Counted from the first letter of the stretch, positions 26,899 through 36,262 are shown. The stretch is DNA of 64,000 bases from Anabaena sp. UHCC 0204 (GCF_009711975.1 NZ_VIKW01000019.1:1-64000), one strand, 5' to 3'. The notes: generated by a model not told the origin, from the letters alone. Made by a program: numbers and translations.

Positions 26899-26986
26899 AA
26901 AGAAGTATTCACAGAGAAAGAGTGAGGAATTTAACATCAAAAGTCAGAAGTCAAATTGCTTTTCACAATTGACAACTGACAACTGA

Positions 26987-27775
26987 CTATTTTTTCACTA
27001 TTTGTAACCGTTGAGTGATGATTGTCATATCGTCTCCTCTGCGAATTACGGCGGAAATCCACTGAGTACCGGGTTTTGCAGGTGCGCGGCCTATTTTGAA
27101 GAGTCCCCCAGCATTGAGAAATTCTAAATTTACGGTTGTGGGGGTGAGAAACTTATTAGCTTGAATGGGTTCTTCTATGGCTTTTCCTAAAAGAATATCC
27201 TGACCTAATGGTTCTTGCACAATGGCATCAAAGCTATATTTTTCACCAACTTTTACCTGTTGTGGTAATCGAATATCTACTTGGGGTGCTTTACTTCCAG
27301 TTGTTAGTTGTGTACGTTCAGATAAAATATCTTGACGCACGATTTTTGAGCCTGTGACTCGTTGACGGGATTTAATTGTAGACTGGAGAGTTAGATTATT
27401 GCTGTTTGGTGAGGGTACACCACTAATACTCGTAACTGTTTCGGCAATAATTGTATTACCTTCCGATTTCCAAGATTCTAGGCGCGTAGTGTAACGCAGT
27501 TGAGGATATCGCTTCCACAGTCCTGTTAAAGCTTGTTCCATGCCTTTGCGGTTTAATCCGTCGCCATGGGTAAATGTAGGACTGTAGAATTGCATTACAC
27601 CGTTGACATTACGTTGATTAGCGGCGTTGTCAATCTGACTGAGGAGATTAGTAAGTCCAGCGGGTGCATTTTGGGGTTTATTTGCTTGAGCAATCTGCCA
27701 AGTGCTTGATAAACTCATTGTCAGCAAACAGGAAAACAGGGAAATACCAACGGATAATACTTTGTTACGTTTCAT
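26987..27775 (-). CDS. secreted NTF2-like / SnoaL-fold protein
   Basis: A 262-aa protein with an N-terminal signal peptide (MKRNKVLSVGISLFSCLLTM..., cleavage probably after QANA-like AQA near 31). Next is an NTF2-like domain (about 40-150: LSQIDNAANQRNVNGVMQFYSPTF cut here, then QALTGLWKRYPQLRYTTRL). A C-terminal beta-rich domain (170-262) follows, with VDIRLPQQVKVGEKYSFD resembling an immunoglobulin-like fold. Found in many cyanobacteria without assigned role; periplasmic or lumenal. Followed by the SDR gene after about 90 bases. Confidence 0.75.
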   Translation of the reverse strand: MKRNKVLSVGISLFSCLLTMSLSSTWQIAQANKPQNAPAGLTNLLSQIDNAANQRNVNGVMQFYSPTFTHGDGLNRKGMEQALTGLWKRYPQLRYTTRLESWKSEGNTIIAETVTSISGVPSPNSNNLTLQSTIKSRQRVTGSKIVRQDILSERTQLTTGSKAPQVDIRLPQQVKVGEKYSFDAIVQEPLGQDILLGKAIEEPIQANKFLTPTTVNLEFLNAGGLFKIGRAPAKPGTQWISAVIRRGDDMTIITQRLQIVKK

Positions 27776-27798
27776 AAGACCTTGCGGTAAGTGGGAAA

Positions 27799-28204
27799 CT
27801 CAGCGTCTTTAGACCTGAGAGGGAAGCGGCACGAGCGATTTTAATCGCCGTGGTCTTTGTCTTTGTGTTAAGATGTGGTTGTGAGTAGGAATAACTGTCT
27901 ACGTGTTGAGACATCCTAGTATCGGAGAAATCCCGGCTCCCATGAAACAACGGTTAGGTTTAAGTCCTAACGACAGTATGACAAGAAAGAGCGAGCAATG
28001 GCAGGTTGTGGAGCGTACCGTATCTTGGCTGAGTGATGGACTCTGAAAGCACCAAAATGATAAAAGTAGCTAGAAACCTAAGCTAGACTTAGGATGACTA
28101 GGTAGACGGCGTTTGACGGTCGTAACGAGAATTAGACTTTGGGTAATATCCTTAATCTAATTCTGTCAGCAGAATCTCATTGTCTTTAGACCTGAGACTG
28201 TCAA
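27799..28204 (+). ncRNA. candidate orphan OMEGA/HEARO-type RNA with IS200/IS605-like hairpins
   Basis: No ORF of note here, but the sequence is strongly structured. A hairpin CTCAGCGTCTTTAGACCTGAG (27799-27819) and a second one at 28175-28197 (TCTCA/TGAGA arms) share the core GTCTTTAGAC, as does the hairpin at 54527-54547. The second is followed by GTCAA, like the right end of IS200/IS605 elements. Between them, 27940-28165 contains CTAAGCTAGACTTAG, an ATTAGA...TCTAAT hairpin and GGTAGACGGCGTTTGACGGT, reminiscent of HEARO (IscB-associated omega) RNAs. No iscB or tnpB is present. The family call is from memory of the motif and needs a covariance search. Confidence 0.5.
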
Positions 28205-28289
28205 TAGTAAGATTTTACTGATTTGATGATAGAAGATAAGGAATTTGTTTTATCTTAATGAAGCTGGGCGATAAATGGTATAGCAGGGA

Positions 28290-29363
28290 ATGGTAAATGC
28301 TCCAATTAGATTACTTATAGCAGCTAGTGGGACGGGTGGACACTTGTTTCCCGCGATCGCATTAGCTCAAAAACTGCCAGAATACGACATTGAATGGCTG
28401 GGTGTACCAAATCGCCTAGAAACTCATCTTGTCCCTGGGCAATACCCCTTAAATACGGTTGCTGTTGAGGGTTTTCAGCAAGGTTTGAGTCTGGCTTCTG
28501 TACGCATTTTATTAAAACTGATAGGTTCGATTCTGTCCGTAAGACGTATTCTTAAACAAGGAAAGTTCCAAGGAGTATTCACCACTGGGGGTTATATTGC
28601 TGCCCCTGCGGTGATTGCGGCGCGTTCTTTGGGTTTACCTGTGATTTTTCATGAATCTAACGCCATACCCGGTAAAGTTACCCGCTTTTTTGGTCCTTGG
28701 TGTAATGCAGTAGCTGTGGGTTTTGATGTTGCTGCTCAATACTTACCTCGGACTAAAATCGTCTGTGTCGGTACTCCCGTGCGATCGCAATTCCTAGATA
28801 ACACAATTGATAGCCCCCTAGACTTGCCTATTCCTGATCATGTTCCCCTAATTTTAGTTTTCGGTGGCAGTCAAGGGGCTGTAGCGATAAATCAATTAGT
28901 ACGTCAGTCAGCGGCTGCTTGGTTTCAAGCAGGTGCATACATAGTCCATTTAACGGGTGATAACGATCCAGATATCAACAGTCTTCAACATCCTCAATAT
29001 ATCGCCTTACCTTTTTACGACAATATGGCAGCGTTATTAAAACGGGCTAATTTAGCTATCAGTCGTTCTGGTGCTGGCAGTTTAACAGAATTGGCGGTGT
29101 GTGGGACACCAGCTATTTTGATTCCCTATCCCTTTGCAGCCGAAGATCATCAATCTTACAATGCAGATGTGTTTACTAAGGCTGGTGCAGCTTTGACATT
29201 TAAACAGTCGGAGTTGACAACGGAAATATTGCAAACTGAGGTTTTGAATTTGTTGCAGTCTCCAATAGAATTAGCGAAAATGGGAGAGAGGGCAAAAGCG
29301 ATCGCCGTCCCCGACAGTGCCGATAAATTAGCAGCTTTAGTTAAAGAAGTTTTGGCAATTTAA
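28290..29363 (+). CDS. murG: UDP-N-acetylglucosamine--N-acetylmuramyl-(pentapeptide) pyrophosphoryl-undecaprenol GlcNAc transferase
   Basis: Peripheral membrane GT-B glycosyltransferase (GT28) that makes lipid II from lipid I at the inner face of the cytoplasmic membrane. The 357-aa length is normal. Signatures: IAASGTGGHLFPAIALA (G-loop 1), GGYIAAPAVIAA, HESNAIPGKVTRF, LVFGGSQGAVAIN (G-loop 3), and the UDP-binding ISRSGAGSLTELAVCGTPAILIPYP region cut here as SRSGAGSLTELAVCG. It is alone rather than in a dcw cluster, normal for cyanobacteria. Preceded by the candidate omega RNA region. Confidence 0.97.
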   Translation: MVNAPIRLLIAASGTGGHLFPAIALAQKLPEYDIEWLGVPNRLETHLVPGQYPLNTVAVEGFQQGLSLASVRILLKLIGSILSVRRILKQGKFQGVFTTGGYIAAPAVIAARSLGLPVIFHESNAIPGKVTRFFGPWCNAVAVGFDVAAQYLPRTKIVCVGTPVRSQFLDNTIDSPLDLPIPDHVPLILVFGGSQGAVAINQLVRQSAAAWFQAGAYIVHLTGDNDPDINSLQHPQYIALPFYDNMAALLKRANLAISRSGAGSLTELAVCGTPAILIPYPFAAEDHQSYNADVFTKAGAALTFKQSELTTEILQTEVLNLLQSPIELAKMGERAKAIAVPDSADKLAALVKEVLAI

Positions 29364-29402
29364 AAATTTAGACTTTGATACAGCAGAAGTCAGGAGTCGT
29401 AA

Positions 29403-29486
29403 GGGCGAAGCATTCAATGTAAGGGCGAAGCATTCGGAAAAGAAACTTGGGAAAAAACCGAGAATTTATCGTCCGAATACTTCGCC
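29403..29486. repeat. MITE-like repeat, GGGCGAAGCATTC ends (copy 2 of 4)
   Basis: Same family as 21983-22047, with the left end duplicated (AAGGGCGAAGCATTC at 29401-29415 and 29421-29435) and a diverged right end CCGAATACTTCGCC. Confidence 0.8.
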
Positions 29487-29503
29487 ACTACTGACAAAAA
29501 TGA

Positions 29504-31213
29504 TTAATTAAATTGCCAAAATACTCCCCCTTTAAGTGTTCCTGCTTCACTGCTATAACTGCTAATTGTCAGCGATCGCAAATTATCAAAAACTGGTTTA
29601 CCGAAAATTTCCACAAATTTCAGCCAAGGTAATTGACTTTTGAGAATATTTTGACTCTTTTCCCAATCGAGATAAATATACCCTTGATTTGGTTGGGGAA
29701 TTACAGCCATACTTGTATGAAATTGGGGATTTTCTAGTAAGGATTTTTCCTTTTGATTTAAAACCGCGGTTAGGGTTTTTAAATTAGCAGTGAAAACCTC
29801 ATAATTATCTAATGTTGTATGCACTCCCCTGACTTTTGCATCAACATTAATAGATGAATCATTTTCAGCAGTAGCTGTTAACTCTGTCCAAGCTGAAACC
29901 TGAATTCCATCTAGATTCAGAGAACTAACATTAAAACCGCTGGTACTGGCAATATGATCTAAACTTGCTATACCTACTGCTAACTGTGGCGTTTTTTCTA
30001 CCACAAATACCCAATCAGGAATAACAGTTTCTGAATTAGGTAATAAAGCGATCGCATATTCTCCCAATACCCAACTGAAAATATCCTGACTTAAGTTTAA
30101 ACCCAAATTTTCCTGGATCTTGACCACAGGTTGGATTAATCGAGAAACAGCATCTTCACTAGCACCATAGATAGTTGCTGTTCCTTGTTTCCAAAGTTTA
30201 GCTAAATCACTATTACCTAAATTACTCAAATTTGTGCCAGCGATCGCCAAAGCTGTTGATTCTGGAATATACTGTAATGCCCCCACAGGTTTAGATAGTG
30301 GTAAAGATGGAGGTACAACGTCCGCAGTTGTTAAAAACGTACTTTCAGCCAACAAACCTTGGGGATCTAATACTAAAGATAGAATTTGGCTATGATAAGT
30401 TGATTCTGCCAATTCTAAACCTTGCCACTTCCCAACCTCAGGTAAATTTAGGAAAGCCACAGCTACAGAACTTTTGGGAATTTGTTGAGTAGCTTTTTGA
30501 TATTCTAGAGAACTCAGCAAATTTAGATCCGGTGCTTGTAAGTTATTAATTGCTTCTTTGATTACCTTGGGATGATTAGCAAATAAAACAAAATTATTAA
30601 CAACTGCACCAGCTAAACTATTTTGGATTTTTTCTGCTGGTAAATCTTCTTGGTAATCATCAATAACCTTGACACCTTTGTATCTTTCAATGCTTAAACT
30701 AGTCCCAGATAAAGCCCGTTGAGAAAATAACAACTCCATAAACTCACGACTTTCTTGTGAGTTATTGGTTGCTAGTGCCATTAAATACCCTGTTTGTAGC
30801 CCGTTTTCTGGATCACGGTCTATATCTCTGGTCGTTACAGCTAAAGTAATTTCATTACTCAACCAGGGTTTAAGATCATCTTGATAATCTATATTACTTT
30901 TTGCCAATAGACTTGTTTTCAGTTGAGAAAATTCTCCTTTCGGTACTAGCGACTGTAAAGCATCGGGATTTACCAACAGTGACACCATTGCTGGAGACGA
31001 CTTGGAGACAAATATAGCTGCACCAGGTTGAGAGTTCCGAACCATAAGACTAGTTGGACTTTTTCCCGAAAACCAATAAACTCCAGCCAGTCCAATCAGT
31101 AGCAGCGTGATGACACCAGCTACAAGGAAACCAACTCTAATCCTTTTTTCTTCTGAGTGTTGACTGTTCACATTATTTATATTTATATTATTTTCCATCT
31201 TTTCTGCCAACAT
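29504..31213 (-). CDS. DUF3352 domain membrane-anchored protein
   Basis: A 569-aa protein with a single N-terminal membrane anchor (about residues 28-48, GFLVAGVITLLLIGLAGVYW) and a large extracytoplasmic DUF3352 domain. The family start is recognisable: GAAIFVSKSSPAMVSLLVNP, then FSQLKTSLLAK, NSLAGAVVNNFVLFA and a repeat of that pattern in the second half. DUF3352 proteins are common in cyanobacteria; function unknown, cell-envelope or lumen location likely. An ATG at 31198 would remove five residues. Divergent from the rhodanese gene with a 30-base gap. Confidence 0.88.
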   Translation of the reverse strand: MLAEKMENNININNVNSQHSEEKRIRVGFLVAGVITLLLIGLAGVYWFSGKSPTSLMVRNSQPGAAIFVSKSSPAMVSLLVNPDALQSLVPKGEFSQLKTSLLAKSNIDYQDDLKPWLSNEITLAVTTRDIDRDPENGLQTGYLMALATNNSQESREFMELLFSQRALSGTSLSIERYKGVKVIDDYQEDLPAEKIQNSLAGAVVNNFVLFANHPKVIKEAINNLQAPDLNLLSSLEYQKATQQIPKSSVAVAFLNLPEVGKWQGLELAESTYHSQILSLVLDPQGLLAESTFLTTADVVPPSLPLSKPVGALQYIPESTALAIAGTNLSNLGNSDLAKLWKQGTATIYGASEDAVSRLIQPVVKIQENLGLNLSQDIFSWVLGEYAIALLPNSETVIPDWVFVVEKTPQLAVGIASLDHIASTSGFNVSSLNLDGIQVSAWTELTATAENDSSINVDAKVRGVHTTLDNYEVFTANLKTLTAVLNQKEKSLLENPQFHTSMAVIPQPNQGYIYLDWEKSQNILKSQLPWLKFVEIFGKPVFDNLRSLTISSYSSEAGTLKGGVFWQFN

Positions 31214-31243
31214 GAATAGTATAGGATTTTTTAGAAAAACTGC

Positions 31244-31603
31244 ATGACAGATACATCATTTAGCCAACCCTTTTCTCAAATTAGCGTTGAAGAACTAGCA
31301 AAACGTCTTGCTAGTGATCAAGAAAAAATTCAGTTAATAGATGTGCGTGAACCCCAGGAAATTGCAATATCACAAATAGATGGTTTTGTCAATCTGCCTT
31401 TGAGTGAATATGAGCAATGGAGTGAGCAAGTTCCGACTCGCTTTGATCCCCATGCAGAAACTTTTGTTCTCTGTCATCATGGCATCCGCTCTGCTCAGAT
31501 GTGTCAGTGGTTAGTTACTCAGGGATTTACAGATGTCAAAAATATTACGGGAGGTATTTCTGCTTACTCTATCTTAGTTGACCCTTCAGTGCCGCAATAT
31601 TAG
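31244..31603 (+). CDS. rhodanese-like domain protein
   Basis: A 119-aa single rhodanese domain. LIDVREPQEIAISQIDGFVN is the CH2A-like start and FVLCHHGIRSAQMCQWL holds the active-site Cys77 loop, CHHGIRS, a six-residue loop typical of sulfurtransferases rather than Cdc25-like phosphatases. It ends with GFTDVKNITGGISAYS. Predicted cytoplasmic sulfur carrier or transferase; donor and acceptor unknown. Divergent from the DUF3352 gene at 30 bases, so the promoters overlap. Confidence 0.93.
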   Translation: MTDTSFSQPFSQISVEELAKRLASDQEKIQLIDVREPQEIAISQIDGFVNLPLSEYEQWSEQVPTRFDPHAETFVLCHHGIRSAQMCQWLVTQGFTDVKNITGGISAYSILVDPSVPQY

Positions 31604-31614
31604 AGAAAAATGAA

Positions 31615-31731
31615 TAATTGACAATTGATAATTGGTTAATTTGGGTTAAAATCTCTTTTTTTCCAGAGTAAAGATATAGGAAAATATGGAGAGATAATCA
31701 TTAATTGTCAATTATCAATTGTTAATTAATA
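31615..31731. repeat. inverted pair of AATTGACAATTGATAATT-type tandem repeats
   Basis: AATTGACAATTGATAATTGG near 31616-31635 is inverted as ATTGTCAATTATCAATTGTT near 31703-31722, so the region could fold into a long stem. The same word family occurs at 55740-55785. The rest of the gap to hrcA (31732-32034) is AT-rich and presumably holds its promoter; no CIRCE operator was seen. Confidence 0.6.
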
Positions 31732-32034
31732 GTCAGCAGCTTGACGAATAGAGAATAAAATTTTGTAGCTAGAATTACAGCTTATATTGGTAAACTATGC
31801 GATAATACGGAAAAAGCTAGAAATTAGTCCGCTTTTTTGTTTTCAGCCAAGGAGTAATAAAGAATACAGCAAATATCATCTGAAGGTAAATTTTGTGTTT
31901 AGTTAATACAATATAAGTATATAATTTGCTATCTTACATTAATTAATAATTAATTCTTTTTTGGAATTTTGTAGTGAAAACCACAGGGTTTTTCAGCTTT
32001 TGATTAAGATTTGCCTTCAGTAAAAAAATCACTT

Positions 32035-33111
32035 ATGCAAGTCCACCTGACTAATCGCCAACAAAATATACTTTGGGCAACTGTACGCCATTATATTGCG
32101 ACAGCCGAACCTGTAGGTTCTAAAGCTCTAATTGATGGGTTTGATTTAGGTATTAGCTCTGCTACTATTCGCAATGTGATGGGGGCTTTGGAAAAATCCG
32201 GGTTACTTTATCAACCACATACTTCTGCGGGGAGAGTTCCTTCTGATTCGGGTTATCGTATTTATGTTGATCAACTAATTACACCTTCAGAGACTTTAGC
32301 TAAAGAGGTAGAAGTAGCATTACAACAACGTCTGCATTGGGAAGATTGGAGTTTAGAGGCTTTATTACAAGGTGCTGCTCAAATTTTAGCAACACTAAGC
32401 GGTTGTATTACCTTAATTACTATGCCGCAAGCTACAACAGCAAAATTAAGACATTTGCAATTAATCCAAATTGAAACAGGACGGATTATGTTGATTGTGG
32501 TGACGGATAGTTACGAGACACATTCTAAGGTGATGGATTTATTTACACCGAATTCAGACAGTAAACCTGAATCAGAGGTAATTGATCATCAATTGCAGAT
32601 TGTTTCTAACTTCTTGAATAGTCACCTACGAGGACAGAGTTTATTAGAATTAGGTTATCTTGACTGGACTGAATTGGATCAAGAGTTTCAAAGTTATGGA
32701 GAATTCTTGAAAAGTTCTTTGGTAGAATTGACCCATCGCGCCCTTGCACCGACAACGACACAAATCATGGTGCGGGGAATAGGAGAGGTTTTACGACAGC
32801 CAGAGTTTTCTCAGGTACAGCAGGTACAGACAATTATGCAATTGTTGGAAGAGGAACAAGACCAACTGTGGCATTTAATTTGTGAAGAAGCAGAAATGGA
32901 TGATCAGAATAAGTCTAAAGTAACTGTACGGATTGGTACAGAAAATCCTCTTGAACCTATTCGTAGCTGTACTTTGATTTCTGCTGTTTATCGTCGGGGT
33001 TCTGTACCGGTGGGAAGTGTGGGGGTTTTGGGTCCAACTCGGTTAAACTATGAGAGTGCGATCGCTGTAGTCGCAGCAGCAGCAGATTACCTCTCAGAAG
33101 CATTTAGCTAA
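32035..33111 (+). CDS. hrcA: heat-inducible transcription repressor HrcA
   Basis: A 358-aa repressor that binds CIRCE operators of groEL/dnaK-type genes with GroEL as co-modulator. I take ATG 32035 ([20 protein letters not shown]), the family's usual start; the frame runs open from a TTG at 32011. Winged helix N-terminus: [48 protein letters not shown]. The C-terminal GAF-like part ends [20 protein letters not shown]. No CIRCE element was seen in this window, so its targets are elsewhere. A membrane protein gene starts four bases after its stop. Confidence 0.96.
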   Translation: MQVHLTNRQQNILWATVRHYIATAEPVGSKALIDGFDLGISSATIRNVMGALEKSGLLYQPHTSAGRVPSDSGYRIYVDQLITPSETLAKEVEVALQQRLHWEDWSLEALLQGAAQILATLSGCITLITMPQATTAKLRHLQLIQIETGRIMLIVVTDSYETHSKVMDLFTPNSDSKPESEVIDHQLQIVSNFLNSHLRGQSLLELGYLDWTELDQEFQSYGEFLKSSLVELTHRALAPTTTQIMVRGIGEVLRQPEFSQVQQVQTIMQLLEEEQDQLWHLICEEAEMDDQNKSKVTVRIGTENPLEPIRSCTLISAVYRRGSVPVGSVGVLGPTRLNYESAIAVVAAAADYLSEAFS

Positions 33112-33115
33112 ATTC

Positions 33116-33751
33116 ATGATGAGAAAAATCACTTTTGGTCTATTATGGCTGGGATTTGTTTCCTATGCCTTTTTATTTGCTCCTCCCCAACAACCTGAAA
33201 CTTTTGAATTAATCAAAAATTTGTCTACAGCAAATTGGCAAGGAATTAATCCCCTGATTATATCGTTATTTAATATCATGGGAATCTGGCCTTTTGTATA
33301 TAGTGCGGTAGTTTTTTTTGATGGGAGAGGTCAAAAAATTCCCGCTTGGCCTTTTGCTAGTGCTTCATTTGCTTTAGGTGCATTTGCACTTTTACCATAT
33401 TTGGCTTTAAGAGAATCTAATCAAAAATTTGTTGGTGAAAAAAATTTATTTCTCAAAATCCTAGATTCTCGTATCTTGGGAATTTTATTAACTTTAGCTG
33501 CGACGATTTTATTCATATCCAGTTTGCAAGGAGACTGGGATAATTTCGTCCAACAATGGCAAAATAGCCGATTTATTCATGTCATGAGTTTAGATTGTGT
33601 CATCTTGAGTTTATTATTTCCCACATTGTTAGGAGATGATATGACGCGACGGGGTTGGAAAGATAATCCGTTATTTTGGCTATTTACAATTCCTTTATTT
33701 GGAGCTTTGATATATTTGTGTGTACGTCCACCTGTAGATATAGAAAATTAA
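33116..33751 (+). CDS. conserved membrane protein (DUF2834-like)
   Basis: A 211-aa integral membrane protein with about six hydrophobic helices: residues 5-22, 45-67, 78-97, 118-138, 152-172 and 187-205. Motifs such as FNIMGIWPFVYSAVVFFDGR and PAWPFASASFALGAFALLPY are strongly conserved among cyanobacteria and plastids in my recollection, but no function is assigned. It starts four bases after hrcA and is probably co-transcribed with it. A start at the second Met (MRKITF) is equally possible. The stop overlaps the convergent gene by four bases. Confidence 0.8.
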   Translation: MMRKITFGLLWLGFVSYAFLFAPPQQPETFELIKNLSTANWQGINPLIISLFNIMGIWPFVYSAVVFFDGRGQKIPAWPFASASFALGAFALLPYLALRESNQKFVGEKNLFLKILDSRILGILLTLAATILFISSLQGDWDNFVQQWQNSRFIHVMSLDCVILSLLFPTLLGDDMTRRGWKDNPLFWLFTIPLFGALIYLCVRPPVDIEN

Positions 33752-34089
33752 AAAGGTAAATATCCAGTTGTGAACATTTTATAGCCAGAAGCAATACAAA
33801 TTAATGATAGGAAAAATTGCCATAAACTTGTAGGACTGAGAATAGCGCGACTACTAATAAATACCGCAATAATACCAACAAAGACAGCAATCAATCCCAG
33901 ATTTTTCATACTTCTGGGGAAGAAAACCAGCATGAGTACACCTAATGTCAGTGATAACACCGAAATATCAGCAGAAATTCCCCGCCACCAGTAAGGATAA
34001 ACGTTGGTGGTAAAAAAGATATTTTGCCCCACCAAGTAGATTCCTAGAATCAGCAACCCAAAACCGGCAATTCTCAGCAAAAATTTCAT
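33748..34089 (-). CDS. small membrane protein, hypothetical
   Basis: A 113-aa protein with about four hydrophobic helices (KFLLRIAGFGLLILGIYLVG; ISVLSLTLGVLMLVFF; LGLIAVFVGIIAVFI; FFLSLICIASGYKMF). I start it at ATG 34089 (MKFLLRIAGF), which is preceded by AGGG at good spacing; a frame from 34125 would add 12 residues. Function unknown. Its end overlaps the convergent membrane protein gene by four bases. Confidence 0.7.
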   Translation of the reverse strand: MKFLLRIAGFGLLILGIYLVGQNIFFTTNVYPYWWRGISADISVLSLTLGVLMLVFFPRSMKNLGLIAVFVGIIAVFISSRAILSPTSLWQFFLSLICIASGYKMFTTGYLPF

Positions 34090-34201
34090 AATTACCCTGA
34101 TTAACAAGTTTATAGACAAGTACAATCTTAACGTGGATTGTAGGTAATCGTCTTTTAATTCTTATAATTATTATACATTAACTCCTGCAAAAGTTTTTAA
34201 C

Positions 34202-35167
34202 ATGATTGAAACCCTATTTCAAGCCTACACTCCTCTATTTATCTGGATAGGGTTAGGATTATTCTTCTCTCGGTTCACCTCTGATAATTTAGCTACATTA
34301 CTAGGTCAGTCACTATACTGGGTGGGCGTGCCACTACAACTGCTAGTATTAGCGCGTCATACTAATTCTTCTATTGGTGGATTAATACCGGGAATAGGAG
34401 TAGGGGTTGTCCTATTGAGTCTGACTTTAGCATTATTAATTTGGTGGTTGTGGCAATGGTTCATGAGTGCTAAAACCAAGCCAGAACCAGAAAGTCTAGA
34501 CATATCAGACTCTTCGCAAAAAGCGACTTTAGGCAGTTTTATTTTGGCAGCAATTTTAGGAAATACAGGGTTTGTGGGATTGACACTGACACAAGTGCTA
34601 ACCAGCCCGGAAAATACTGATTGGGCAGTATTATTCAGCGTTACAAATAACGTTTTTGGTACTTATGGAATTGCCGTCTTAATTGCCAGTTATTTTGGCA
34701 AGAGAGAAACCGAAAATCATTGGTGGATACAATTACGAGATATAGCCACTGTTCCCAGTTTGTGGACATTTTTCATTGGCTTAAATACTCAGTTTGTGGA
34801 ATTACCTGCGGTGATTGAGTCGGGTTTAGAACAAGCTGTTTGGGTAGTAATTGCCTTAGCTTTATTGCTGGTTGGTTTGCGACTAGGAACAATAAAAGAA
34901 TATAAAAATTTGGATATTGCTTTAATTGCCAGTGTTCTTAAAGTTGTGATTGTACCTTTACTGGTAGGATTAGCTGCAACTTACTTTGGTATAATTGGGG
35001 AACAGCGTTTAGTATTGGTACTAATGTCAGGCACACCCACCGGGCTTTCGGTACTGATTTTAGCGGAAGTTTATGATTTAGATCGGAACTTGTTATCAAG
35101 TAGCATTGCTTTGACTTTCGTGGGATTATTTTTAGCACTACCCTTCTGGTTAATCTGGTTTGGGTGA
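34202..35167 (+). CDS. AEC family permease (auxin efflux carrier-like)
   Basis: A 321-aa integral membrane protein with about ten helices in two five-helix halves separated by a hydrophilic loop at about 92-110. NTGFVGLTLTQ (near 121) and the C-terminal MSGTPTGLSVLILAEVYDLD with LLSSSIALTFVGLF are typical of the AEC (auxin efflux carrier / bile-acid-transporter superfamily) permeases that carry small carboxylates. Substrate unknown. It stands alone, upstream of the M23 peptidase gene by 85 bases on the same strand. Confidence 0.88.
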   Translation: MIETLFQAYTPLFIWIGLGLFFSRFTSDNLATLLGQSLYWVGVPLQLLVLARHTNSSIGGLIPGIGVGVVLLSLTLALLIWWLWQWFMSAKTKPEPESLDISDSSQKATLGSFILAAILGNTGFVGLTLTQVLTSPENTDWAVLFSVTNNVFGTYGIAVLIASYFGKRETENHWWIQLRDIATVPSLWTFFIGLNTQFVELPAVIESGLEQAVWVVIALALLLVGLRLGTIKEYKNLDIALIASVLKVVIVPLLVGLAATYFGIIGEQRLVLVLMSGTPTGLSVLILAEVYDLDRNLLSSSIALTFVGLFLALPFWLIWFG

Positions 35168-35252
35168 GATAGACTTCCATGCTGACAGGAAACACTTCTT
35201 GCCATAAACTGGTCTGTTGATTAACAGCAGCAAAAGATTTCTTTAAAAGCTT

Positions 35253-36173
35253 ATGATGACCATAACTAACGCTATTAATCCGCTACATCAATGGCCGTCT
35301 GTTGGGATGATCAACAGTGCTAAAATGTTCATAGGAATAATTGCCGCTGTTCCCATTGCTTTAGGCTTACCAGCAGAGGCTTTAGAGGTGCAGATCATAC
35401 CTAAAAATCCTCAACTGGGAGATACTATTTCGGTAATAATTGAGTCAGATAACCAAGAAAAAACTAGTAATCCTACGGTGAAAGTTGGGGAAGAAACATA
35501 TCCAGTCTTTGAAGTTGCACCTCGTCAATACCGTTCTTTGATTCCCACAACTCCTTTAGAAAAGCCTGGAGTCAGAAAAGTTACTGTCGCGGAAGCAGGA
35601 TCGCAACAACGAAACCTGGCTGTGTACGTGCGCGATCGCAAATTTCCCGTCCAACGCATTAACTTACCACCAGGGAAAGCCGGAGTTAGAGCTACAGAGT
35701 ATGAACTCAAGCGAGTAGCAGAATTTAAAACCCTACAGACACCAGAAAAATATTGGAATGGTGCTTTTCTCACTCCTAATGGTGGCCGGATGTCTACTAG
35801 ATATGGTGTCCGTCGCTACTACAATGGTAAATTTGCCAATGACTACTACCATCGTGGACTGGATTACGCAGGTGCGGCAGGTTCACGGGTAATTACCCCA
35901 GCCTCTGGACGAGTAGCTTTAGTGGGGACAGTATCCCAAGGCTTCCGTGTGCATGGTAATGTTGTGGGGATTGATCACGGACAAGGCGTAGTCAGTATTT
36001 TCATGCACTTGAGTCGGATCAATGTCAAAGAAGGTGATTTTGTCAACGCCGGCCAACTAATTGGTGCAGTCGGTTCAACTGGTGCATCTACAGGTCCCCA
36101 TTTACATTGGGGCTTATATGTAAACGGACTATCGGTTGATCCATTACCTTGGAAATCTCGGAAAATTGATTAA
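35253..36173 (+). CDS. M23 family metallopeptidase (LytM-type)
   Basis: A 306-aa secreted or membrane-anchored murein peptidase. N-terminal hydrophobic segment at about 22-45, then a beta-rich domain (about 48-130, VQIIPKNPQLGDTISVIIES start) and the LytM core from about 180. YYHRGLDYAG supplies the zinc His and Asp, and STGPHLHWGLYVNG supplies the H-x-H pair. GRMSTRYGVRR and VALVGTVSQGFRVHGNVVGI are family-typical. All zinc ligands are present, so it may cleave peptide cross-links, though some cyanobacterial members act as regulators. The start could be the second ATG, one codon on. Confidence 0.92.
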   Translation: MMTITNAINPLHQWPSVGMINSAKMFIGIIAAVPIALGLPAEALEVQIIPKNPQLGDTISVIIESDNQEKTSNPTVKVGEETYPVFEVAPRQYRSLIPTTPLEKPGVRKVTVAEAGSQQRNLAVYVRDRKFPVQRINLPPGKAGVRATEYELKRVAEFKTLQTPEKYWNGAFLTPNGGRMSTRYGVRRYYNGKFANDYYHRGLDYAGAAGSRVITPASGRVALVGTVSQGFRVHGNVVGIDHGQGVVSIFMHLSRINVKEGDFVNAGQLIGAVGSTGASTGPHLHWGLYVNGLSVDPLPWKSRKID

Positions 36174-36262
36174 ATTATCACTTTGTTTCTTCGAGAATTT
36201 ACACAAGACGTATATGTAAATAGTACAATCTGGTAGAAACAATTAATTCAGTAACAAAGTAG

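Noticed and set aside
27765-27950. 61-codon minus-strand frame in the candidate RNA region
   Set aside because: Lacks conserved features and crosses a strong hairpin; the sequence is better explained as structured RNA.
31732-32034. CIRCE operator in front of hrcA
   Set aside because: Looked for TTAGCACTC-N9-GAGTGCTAA; no match, only AT-rich sequence and a general promoter-like context.
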